Assembly: GCA_025965735.1 (NCBI GenBank)
Contig: JAOPWK010000138.1
Span: 1 to 5,406, forward strand
Source of the DNA: Frankiales bacterium
GTDB lineage: Bacteria > Actinomycetota > Actinomycetes > Mycobacteriales > SCTD01
Direction of reading: 5' to 3'
DNA length: 5,406 nucleotides
Shown here: positions 1 to 5,069 of the stretch, one piece after another
How positions within the stretch are numbered: the stretch's first letter is position 1
Layout of the letters: each line of letters begins with the position of its first letter
Made by a program: the position numbers and the translations under genes
Notes under the pieces: generated by a model
Databases searched by the model: none
Seen by the model: only the letters and a program-made list of their open reading frames with translations
Told to the model about the DNA's origin: nothing

Positions 1-1
1 G

Positions 2-30
2 ACAAGCGTCCCTGTCTCGGACACGCTTGT
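2..30. repeat. Inverted repeat in the pca leader (8-13-8)
   Basis: ACAAGCGT at 2-9 is the exact reverse complement of ACGCTTGT at 23-30, separated by 13 bases. An inner alternative pairing, GTCC (8-11) with GGAC (19-22), is also possible. No T-tract follows, so it does not look like a standard intrinsic terminator. A perfect dyad upstream of a catabolic operon could be a regulator operator or the hairpin end of an upstream transcript. The sequence does not decide between them, and the left window edge hides what lies before it. Confidence 0.5.
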
Positions 31-37
31 GACATGC

Positions 38-63
38 TCGTGATGGCTGCGAGCTGCTCACGA
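38..63. repeat. Second short inverted repeat in the leader (6-14-6)
   Basis: TCGTGA at 38-43 is the reverse complement of TCACGA at 58-63, with 14 bases between. A related half-site, TTGTGA, overlaps the end of the first inverted repeat at 27-32, so a TNGTGA-like motif occurs twice 11 bases apart. Six-base arms are short enough to arise by chance in such DNA, so this is only a candidate regulatory dyad. Confidence 0.25.
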
Positions 64-161
64 ACCTCCGCCGAGGGACGGGAGCTCCGCAAGCGGGAAA
101 CCGCGCACGGTCCTTGAGTGCGTGGGGGTCGCGCAGGGGATTGAAGGGGGAGAAGGGCGCC

Positions 162-177
162 GACCGCCGCGGCGGTC
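162..177. promoter_or_regulatory. Perfect 16-bp palindrome just upstream of the pcaH ATG
   Basis: GACCGCCGCGGCGGTC at 162-177 is its own reverse complement over all 16 bases and ends 16 bases before the ATG at 194. It lies where an operator or a translation-controlling hairpin would be placed. It is made almost wholly of G and C, which raises the chance of coincidence. Function is inferred from position and symmetry only. I see no convincing -35/-10 pair between 1 and 193. Confidence 0.4.
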
Positions 178-193
178 AACGCCCCGGGTAGCC

Positions 194-886
194 ATGAGTG
201 AGACGCACCCGGCGCTGCTGTCGCCGGACTACCTGTCCACACGCACGAGGGCACCGCTGCGAGACCCCTTGCCGGTGCAGCCGGGGATGACGGAGCTGAC
301 CGGTCCGCTGCTCGGCCAGGGTCGCGTTGGTGTGCACGATGCCGACCTGACGCGCTGGGCAGGCGGCGAGGCGATCGGGCAGCGCATCGTCGTCTCGGGT
401 CGAGTCCTCGACCAGGACGGCCGCCCCGTGCGGGACAGCCTGGTTGAGCTTTGGCAGGCGAATGCTGCCGGGCGCTATCGGCATACGCAGGACCGCTGGC
501 CGGCGCCGCTGGACCCACATTTCTCTGGGCAGGGTCGCACGATGACCGACAACGATGGGATGTACACCTTCCTGACCGTGCGGCCAGGCGCGTACCCGTG
601 GCGCAACCACGACAACGCCTGGCGCCCGGCGCACATCCACTTCTCCCTATTCGGCGTTGCTTTCGTGCAGCGACTGGTCACGCAGATGTACTTCCCGGAG
701 GACCCGCTGCTCGCGCTGGATCCCATCTACCAGGCCGTCCCGGCGGCGGCACGCGAGCGGTTGGTCAGCCACTACGACCACCAAGCGACACAGCCTGAGT
801 GGGCGCTCGCCTACCGATTCGACATCGTTCTACGGGGCGTGGCGGCTACGCCTTTCGAGGACGAGGGCGAGCACGACGGCGGATGA
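194..886 (+). CDS. pcaH: Protocatechuate 3,4-dioxygenase, beta subunit
   Basis: This is the iron-carrying subunit of the intradiol dioxygenase that opens protocatechuate with O2 to 3-carboxy-cis,cis-muconate in the cytoplasm. From the ATG at 194 the protein has 230 residues. The ferric ligands of the Pseudomonas enzyme (Tyr408, Tyr447, His460, His462) correspond to Tyr95 in GRYRH, Tyr134 in GAYPW, and His147 and His149 in RPAHIH. The spacings of 39, 13 and 2 residues agree exactly, and the active-site Arg457 equivalent is Arg144. The beta-subunit segments ELTGP, LVELWQANAAG and LITQMYF-like RLVTQMYF are also present. I prefer the ATG at 194 to the in-frame GTG at 122 because the extra 24 residues are low-complexity and unlike the family N-terminus, while homology-like sequence begins soon after 194. 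No strong ribosome-binding site precedes 194. It is first in the pcaHGBL cluster, and its stop overlaps the pcaG start as ATGA. All catalytic residues are intact. Confidence 0.96.
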   Translation: MSETHPALLSPDYLSTRTRAPLRDPLPVQPGMTELTGPLLGQGRVGVHDADLTRWAGGEAIGQRIVVSGRVLDQDGRPVRDSLVELWQANAAGRYRHTQDRWPAPLDPHFSGQGRTMTDNDGMYTFLTVRPGAYPWRNHDNAWRPAHIHFSLFGVAFVQRLVTQMYFPEDPLLALDPIYQAVPAAARERLVSHYDHQATQPEWALAYRFDIVLRGVAATPFEDEGEHDGG

Positions 887-1425
887 CGCTGCTACCGACC
901 CCCTCACAGACCGCGGGACCCTTCCTGTCCATCGGGCTGCGCTGGAACGATGGCCCGTACGTGGTCCCGCCGGGAACAGCCGGCGCCGTCTGGCTGCGCG
1001 GTCGCGTGCTCGACTCGGCAGGCGATCCGGTCACGGACGCGCTTGTCGAGACATGGCAGGCCGGCCCGGACGGGCGCTTCGCCAGTCGGGAGGAGACGGG
1101 GAACTTCCGCGGCTTTGGACGCTCTGAGACCCTCGAGGGTGAGTACGCCGTGCTCACGCTCAAGCCGGCGGGTGTGCCGGACGCAGAGGGGCGACCGCAG
1201 GCGCCTCACGTGGCGGTTTCGATCTTCGCGCGGGGGCTGCTCGACCGGGTCATCAGCCGCCTCTACTTCGCGGACGAGCAGGAGGCGAATGCCGCCGACC
1301 CGCTTCTGAACTCCTTGCCCGACGATGCCGCGCGAGCCACGCTGCTGGCGCGGCCGTCCCGGGACGGGTACCGGCTCAACCTCGTCCTGCAGGGGAGCGA
1401 TGAGACCGTCTTCTTCTCCGTCTGA
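883..1425 (+). CDS. pcaG: Protocatechuate 3,4-dioxygenase, alpha subunit
   Basis: This is the non-iron partner of PcaH; the two make the alpha-beta unit of the dioxygenase. The 180-residue protein opens with the alpha-subunit hallmark TPSQTAGPF (residues 6-14), whose Gly-Pro pair lines the active site in the Pseudomonas structure. There the next residue is Tyr16; here it is Phe14. Other family segments are VETWQAGPDG (55-64), FRGFGRS (75-81), PQAPHVAVSIFARG (105-118), SRLYFADE (125-132) and the C-terminal ETVFFSV. Arg117 in FARG corresponds to Arg133 of the Pseudomonas alpha chain, which helps bind the substrate. As expected for alpha, the iron ligands are absent: there is FASRE where beta has RYRHT, and PHVAVS in place of the HIH pair. 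The ATG at 883 overlaps the pcaH TGA by four bases, favouring coupled translation and equal subunit amounts. In-frame sequence upstream of 883 lies inside pcaH and is not family-like. Confidence 0.96.
   Translation: MTLLPTPSQTAGPFLSIGLRWNDGPYVVPPGTAGAVWLRGRVLDSAGDPVTDALVETWQAGPDGRFASREETGNFRGFGRSETLEGEYAVLTLKPAGVPDAEGRPQAPHVAVSIFARGLLDRVISRLYFADEQEANAADPLLNSLPDDAARATLLARPSRDGYRLNLVLQGSDETVFFSV
1391..1397 (+). promoter_or_regulatory. Ribosome-binding site fixing the pcaB start
   Basis: AGGGGAG at 1391-1397, inside the 3' end of pcaG, is a purine-rich Shine-Dalgarno match just upstream of the ATG at 1400. The AGGGG core is four bases from the start. It supports 1400 over the in-frame ATG at 1325, and also over the out-of-frame ATG at 1425 that touches the pcaG stop. 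Confidence 0.6.
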
Positions 1426-2758
1426 TGGCCTGTTCTCCGCGCTGCTGTGCCACGGACCGGTCGCCGCCGAGGTGGATGGCGCAGCGTGGCTGCGGGCGCT
1501 GCTGGACACCGAGGCCGCCCTGGCCCGCGCGACCGCGTCTGTGGGGCTCGTGCCGCATGACGCCGCGCAGGGTGTGGTCGACGCCTGCGCAGACGCCTCC
1601 GCCTACGACCAGAGCGAGCTCGGCCACTCGGCCGCGCTCGGCGGCAACCCGGTCATCCCGCTCGTGCGGGCGATCGAGGAGCGCGCCGGCGCGGGCGGTG
1701 CGCATGTCCACCACGGGGCGACGAGCCAGGACGTGCTCGACACGGCGATGATGCTCGTCGCCGCTCGAGCGCGGGCCGCGCTGTCTGAAGTCTTGCGGGC
1801 TTGCGTGGCCGCCGCGGCGGAACTTGCGGCGCGTCACCGTGACACTGTCGTGAGCGGCCGCACGCTCATGCAGCACGCTGTCCCTACGACGTTCGGACTC
1901 AAGGCCGTCGGCTGGGCCACCGCGCTGCAGGGGTGCGCCGACCGGCTGGCCGCAATCCAGCTGCCCGTCCAGCTCGGGGGCGCCGCCGGCACCCTTGCCT
2001 CATACGCAGGGCGGGGCCGAGAGGTGTCCTCTATGATGGCTGCCGACCTCGGACTCGCCTCCTCACCGTTGCCTTGGCACACGGCACGCCTCCCGGTCGC
2101 TGACCTGGCCGGTGCTCTGGGAACGACGGCCGGAGCGGTGTCGAAGACGGCGCTCGACGTCGTGCTGCTCGCGCAGACCGAGGTTGGCGAGGTCCGAGAG
2201 GGCCACGCCGGCGCCGGCGGTTCGTCAGCGATGCCACACAAGCGCAACCCGGTGGCCGCGGTCCAGGCGCGCGCTGCCGCCCGTCGTGCCCCAGGTCTCG
2301 TAGCCACGCTGCTGTCGTGCATGGAGCAGGAGCACGAGCGTGCCGCCGGAGCCTGGCACGCCGAGTGGGTGCCGCTCTCCGACCTTCTGGCGAGCACGGG
2401 GACGGCAGCGGCCTGGCTCCGGGAGAGCTTGGAGGCCCTGGAGGTCGACGTCGATCGCATGCGCGCGAACCTCGACGACCGCGCCAGCGAGGCCGCTGCC
2501 GCGCCCGTGGCCGAGGCGATCACGCCCTTGCTCGGCCGGGCCGGCGCGCACGACCTGGTGGCCGAGGCGATCCGAACGGCGAGGGCGACGGGAACATCGC
2601 TGCGAGCCGTTCTGCTCCGGCTCCCCGACCTCAGCCAGGTCCTGACCCCGGAGCGGCTCGACCAGCTGCTCGAGATGACCCTGGACGTCGGCGAGGCAGG
2701 ATCCCTCGTGGACGACGCACTGAGAAGTCTTCCCTCCGCTGCGACGAGTGCCCGGTGA
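1400..2758 (+). CDS. pcaB: 3-carboxy-cis,cis-muconate cycloisomerase
   Basis: PcaB cyclises 3-carboxy-cis,cis-muconate, the PcaHG product, to 4-carboxymuconolactone. It belongs to the fumarase/aspartase superfamily, whose members are usually homotetramers with active sites shared between subunits. The 452-residue length is normal for the family. Visible signatures are the N-terminal helix LLDTEAALARA (34-44), the conserved HHGATSQDVLDT region (104-115), RTLMQHAVPTTFG, and the superfamily loop GSSAMPHKRNP at residues 274-284, which matches the GSSxMPxKxNP pattern and carries the mobile-loop serines. The C-terminal part, ending in LDQLLEMTLDVGEAGSLVDDAL, fits the cycloisomerase/adenylosuccinate-lyase C-terminal domain. 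The ATG at 1400 lies within pcaG (26-base overlap) behind AGGGGAG; the ATG at 1325 would add 25 residues of arginine-rich sequence read out of frame through pcaG. The stop overlaps the pcaL GTG. Argininosuccinate or adenylosuccinate lyase are relatives, but context and sequence style favour PcaB. Confidence 0.95.
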   Translation: MRPSSSPSDGLFSALLCHGPVAAEVDGAAWLRALLDTEAALARATASVGLVPHDAAQGVVDACADASAYDQSELGHSAALGGNPVIPLVRAIEERAGAGGAHVHHGATSQDVLDTAMMLVAARARAALSEVLRACVAAAAELAARHRDTVVSGRTLMQHAVPTTFGLKAVGWATALQGCADRLAAIQLPVQLGGAAGTLASYAGRGREVSSMMAADLGLASSPLPWHTARLPVADLAGALGTTAGAVSKTALDVVLLAQTEVGEVREGHAGAGGSSAMPHKRNPVAAVQARAAARRAPGLVATLLSCMEQEHERAAGAWHAEWVPLSDLLASTGTAAAWLRESLEALEVDVDRMRANLDDRASEAAAAPVAEAITPLLGRAGAHDLVAEAIRTARATGTSLRAVLLRLPDLSQVLTPERLDQLLEMTLDVGEAGSLVDDALRSLPSAATSAR

Positions 2759-3942
2759 CTGCCGTGGACGTGAACGTTGTCGTCGAGGGTCAGGACAGTG
2801 CCACGCCCATTCTGCTCCTCGGCTCGCTGGGCAGCACCCTGGAGATGTGGGACCCGCAGGTGCCCGCACTTTCGCGACACTTCAGGGTCATCCGGTACGA
2901 CACCCGCGGCCATGGCGCATCCCAAGCCCCAGCCGGGCCCTACAGCATCGACGACCTGGTCGACGATGCTGTGGCCGTGCTCGACGGGGTGGGCGTGCAG
3001 CGCGCGCACCTCGTGGGGCTTTCGCTCGGCGGGATGACGGCCCTGCGGTTGGCAGCGCGCGAGCCGGACCGTGTCGGACGCGTCGTCGTGATGTGCACGT
3101 CGGCCTTGCTGAGCCCTCGTCGGCAGTGGATCGACCGCGCAGCCACGGTCCGGGCCGAGGGGGTGACCGCGGTCGCTGATGCCGTGATCAGCCGATGGTT
3201 CACTGCTGCCTTCCGCAACGCGCGGCCGGAGGTAGTCGACGGCATGCGCGCGATGATCGGCGCGACGACCGCCGAGGGCTATGCCGGTTGTTGCGACGCG
3301 ATCGCGGCGATGGACCTACGGGCGGACCTTCCGCGCGTGTTGGCACCTGTGCTGGCGATAGCCGGAGCGGAGGATCCCGCGACACCGCCGTCGCACCTGA
3401 AGGTCATCGCCGACCAGGTTCAGGTGGGCCAGCTGCTCGTCCTGCCGGACGCGGCGCACATGGTCAGCCAGGAGCAGGCGTCCGCAGTGAATGCCGTGAT
3501 CCTCACGCACCTGTCAGCGCCCGACTACGGGCCCGAGCGAGCTGCCGGGATGGCTGTCCGACGAGCCGTGCTGGGCGACGGGCATGTCAGCCGGGCGCTG
3601 GCCAGCACCTCGCCTTTCACCACGGACTTCCAGGAGTTCATCACCCGGTACGCCTGGGGTGAGGTGTGGTCACGGCCCGCCCTGGACCGGCCCACGCGCA
3701 GCATGCTCACGCTGGCGCTTCTGACAGCTCTGCGACACCAGGATGAGCTGGCGCTGCACGTCCGGGCTGCGGTGCGCAACGGCCTCACCCCGAAGGAGAT
3801 CAGCGAGGTTCTCCTGCACACGGCTGTGTACGCCGGCGTGCCCGCCGCCAACAGCGCGTTCGCGGTCGCGCAGCAGGTCCTCAGCGACTTGGGACTGGAC
3901 CTGCCGACGACATCGCCGAAGAACGAGGAGCAAGCGCGTTGA
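2755..3942 (+). CDS. pcaL: Fused 3-oxoadipate enol-lactonase / 4-carboxymuconolactone decarboxylase
   Basis: PcaL performs two consecutive steps. Its C-terminal PcaC-like part decarboxylates 4-carboxymuconolactone to 3-oxoadipate enol-lactone, and its N-terminal PcaD-like part hydrolyses that to 3-oxoadipate. Of 395 residues, about 1-253 form an alpha/beta hydrolase: LLLGSLGSTLEMW (oxyanion region, 20-32), RYDTRGHGAS (47-56), nucleophile Ser90 in GLSLGG, acid Asp207 in GAEDPATPP and His235 in AAHM. A short linker leads to the carboxymuconolactone decarboxylase domain at about 257-380, with YAWGEVWSRPALD (299-311), LALHVRAAVRNGLT (332-345) and LLHTAVYAGVPAANSAF (353-369). Domain order is opposite to reaction order, as in known actinobacterial PcaL. 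The GTG at 2755 overlaps the pcaB TGA as GTGA. GTG codons at 2764 and 2770 are possible alternative starts, and in-frame sequence farther upstream merely runs through pcaB. Both active sites look complete. Confidence 0.95.
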   Translation: MTAVDVNVVVEGQDSATPILLLGSLGSTLEMWDPQVPALSRHFRVIRYDTRGHGASQAPAGPYSIDDLVDDAVAVLDGVGVQRAHLVGLSLGGMTALRLAAREPDRVGRVVVMCTSALLSPRRQWIDRAATVRAEGVTAVADAVISRWFTAAFRNARPEVVDGMRAMIGATTAEGYAGCCDAIAAMDLRADLPRVLAPVLAIAGAEDPATPPSHLKVIADQVQVGQLLVLPDAAHMVSQEQASAVNAVILTHLSAPDYGPERAAGMAVRRAVLGDGHVSRALASTSPFTTDFQEFITRYAWGEVWSRPALDRPTRSMLTLALLTALRHQDELALHVRAAVRNGLTPKEISEVLLHTAVYAGVPAANSAFAVAQQVLSDLGLDLPTTSPKNEEQAR

Positions 3943-3998
3943 ACAAGCTCGTGCGGAGGAGCGCCCTGCGCGTCCTGCTTCTGCCTCGACCTGCCTGA
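3939..3998 (+). CDS. Possible truncated downstream gene start (19-codon ORF)
   Basis: A TTG at 3939 overlaps the pcaL TGA as TTGA, the same overlap style as the pcaH/pcaG and pcaB/pcaL junctions. It is preceded by GAGGAG at 3925-3930 with an eight-base gap, a good ribosome-binding site. The frame reads LNKLVRRSALRVLLLPRPA and then stops at 3996-3998. MNKLV-type beginnings occur in some 3-oxoadipate CoA-transferase alpha subunits (PcaI), but nothing glycine-rich like their next segment follows, so I do not assign it. It may be the stub of a former next operon gene, a tiny leader peptide, or chance. Confidence 0.2.
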   Translation: MNKLVRRSALRVLLLPRPA

Positions 3999-4181
3999 GT
4001 GTTCCTTGCAACACCGACCGACGAGTGGTGCGTGCGCGCGACCTTGGCCCATGCAACTGGCGAGCGCTTGAGCGACTGCCCCTACCGCGCGAGGAGCGTT
4101 GCGTGACCGGCGACGAGGTTCGCGACATCCCCGGGTGCTGGGGTGGACCTTGGCCCGCGGGACGCACGTCTCGCCGAGCCC
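3943..4181. other. Gene-poor stretch between pcaL and the IS21 element
   Basis: No protein I recognise is encoded on either strand here. The contents are a possible 19-codon stub overlapping the pcaL stop, a GC-rich hairpin at 3957-3976, an 11-base direct repeat GACCTTGGCCC at 4040-4050 and 4146-4156, and a GTG with a good ribosome-binding site at 4103 that runs into the IS. Together with the terminal repeats up to 4287, the interval between pcaL and the end of the istB reading frame is 345 bases. It may be the scar of genes lost when the IS inserted or when DNA rearranged around it. Confidence 0.5.
3957..3976 (+). terminator. Weak candidate terminator hairpin after pcaL
   Basis: AGGA-GCGC (3957-3964) can pair with GCGC-TCCT (3968-3971 and 3973-3976) around a CCT loop, with one bulged G at 3972: eight base pairs beginning 14 bases after the pcaL stop. 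The following bases, GCTTCTGCCT, are pyrimidine-rich but not a true U-tract, so termination here is only plausible. If the operon originally continued past pcaL, this pairing may be incidental. Confidence 0.3.
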
Positions 4182-4291
4182 TGTCGGCACTGCTGGCGGA
4201 GTTGGTGCAGAACTGGCCGGTGCCGGTCAATGGCCAACTCGCGGTCCCCGCTGGTGGCCAGCGAACGTCCCCACCTCGCGTGATGGGTTAG
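4103..4291 (+). CDS. Hypothetical small ORF running into the IS end
   Basis: A GTG at 4103 follows GAGGAG (4091-4096) at a six-base spacing, a canonical ribosome-binding site. The frame stays open for 62 codons to the TAG at 4289-4291. The protein begins VTGDEVRDIPGCWGGPWPAG and continues with SALLAELVQNWPVPVNGQL. I do not recognise it. Its second half, from about 4182, is read through what looks like the IS21 terminal repeat region, so it may be the 5' end of a gene cut by the insertion, or a chance frame. It overlaps the 3' tail of the istB pseudogene by four bases on the opposite strand. Confidence 0.2.
   Translation: MTGDEVRDIPGCWGGPWPAGRTSRRALSALLAELVQNWPVPVNGQLAVPAGGQRTSPPRVMG
4214..4275. 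repeat. IS21 terminal repeat units
   Basis: TGGCC occurs three times, at 4214 (TGGCCGG), 4231 (TGGCCA) and 4255 (TGGCCA). The last two are each followed, after a short variable stretch, by TCCCC (TGGCCAACTCGCGGTCCCC and TGGCCAGCGAACGTCCCC); the first leads to GGTCAAT and is more divergent. IS21-family ends usually contain several such copies that serve as transposase-binding sites, and their position between the istB end and the presumed IS tip fits this. Function is inferred from family knowledge and place. Confidence 0.5.
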
Positions 4292-5069
4292 CGCATCGAG
4301 GGGCGGCCTCCTGTCCGGCTGCGGGCTTCGCGCATGCGGTAGCTCTCGCCGTCGGTGGCGACGACGTTGTTGTGGTGCAGGAGCCGGTCGAGCAGGCTGA
4401 CCGCGCTGCTGTGTTAGGGCAGGAAGCGGCCCCACTCCTCGAAGGGCCAGTGGCTGGCGATCGCGAGGCTGCGGCGTTCGTAGGCGGCGGCGACGAACCG
4501 GAACAGCAGCTGGCTGCCAGTGCTGTTCAGAGGCGCGAACCCGACCTCGTCGCAGATGATCAGATCGTTGCGCAGGACGGTCTCGATGAGCTTGCCGACG
4601 CTGTTGTCGGCCAGGCCGCGGTAGAGGTTCTCGACCAGTTCGGCGGCGGTGAAGTAACGGACCCGCGGGCCGCGTTCGACGGCAACGTGGCCGAGGGCGA
4701 TCAGGGCGTGGCTCTTGCCGGTGCCGGCGGGGCCCATGAAGGTGATGTTCTCCTTGGCCCCGATCCACTCCAGCGAGGTGAGGTAGGCCCAGGTCTGCGG
4801 CCCGATGCTGCTGGCGGCCAGGTCAAAGCCCTCGATCGTCTTGACGGTCGGGAAGCTGGCCTGCTTGCCGCGCAGCCGGGTGTTGCTGGCGTCGCGGGCG
4901 GCGGTGATCTCGACCTCGACCAGCGCCCGCAGCAGCTCTTCGGGGGTCCAGCGTTGGGTTTGGCCGTCAGGAGCATCTCGGGTGCGACGCGGCGCATCGA
5001 GGCGAGCTTGAGCCGGCGCAGCCCGTGCTCCAGATCGGCGGTCAGCGGCGCGGGTGCGGCGGCGGCCAT
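4288..5069 (-). pseudogene. istB: IstB-like AAA+ ATPase of an IS21 element, broken by a frameshift and a stop
   Basis: IstB binds DNA and ATP and helps the IstA transposase choose and capture target DNA. The reading frame starts at ATG 5069 (GTG at 5072 is an alternative) with AAGGG nine bases before it. It begins with LTADLEHGLRRLKLASMRR and APEMLLTAK, then must shift frame at about 4959-4961 to continue as TQRWTPEELLRALVEVE. Adding one A to the AAA run gives the family-like TAKTQRWTPEE. The middle is intact: Walker A GPAGTGKS (4711-4734), Walker B LIICDE (4546-4563), YFTAAELVENLYRGLADNSVG and ASHWPFEEWGRFLP. An in-frame TAA at 4414-4416 follows, where relatives have glutamate, and after it the frame continues for 41 family-like codons (HSSAVSLLDRLLHHNN, GESYRMREAR) to TAA at 4288-4290. 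Repaired, the protein would have 260 residues, a normal IstB length. As it stands, N-terminus, core and C-terminus are separated, so it is probably non-functional unless the lesions are sequence errors. Confidence 0.9.

Noticed and set aside
1..117. Tail of an upstream plus-strand gene in frame 1
   Set aside because: The frame is open to a TGA at 115-117, but the translation resembles no expected pca protein C-terminus (for example PcaF or PcaJ), and the stretch contains two inverted repeats. It is too little to support a partial gene.
122..193. GTG at 122 as the pcaH start, adding 24 residues
   Set aside because: The added part is Gly/Arg/Pro-rich and unlike PcaH N-termini. The GTG has no ribosome-binding site, and the frame crosses the 16-bp palindrome. 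ATG 194 gives a family-like protein.
1325..1399. ATG at 1325 as the pcaB start
   Set aside because: It lies deep inside pcaG and adds arginine-rich, non-family residues. ATG 1400 has AGGGGAG directly upstream and gives a normal N-terminus.
1425..1751. ATG at 1425 forming TGATG with the pcaG stop
   Set aside because: It opens a different frame from PcaB, with Arg/Pro-rich sequence of no recognisable family. It is an out-of-frame reading of pcaB.
1834..3009. Long minus-strand open frame opposite pcaB and the pcaL start
   Set aside because: Long antisense frames are common in GC-rich genes. The translation is Ser/Arg/Ala-rich without motifs, and both plus-strand genes are unmistakable.
4129..4143. 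CCCC-GGGTGCT-GGGG hairpin as a terminator
   Set aside because: It has only four pairs with a flanking T-T mismatch and no following T-tract.
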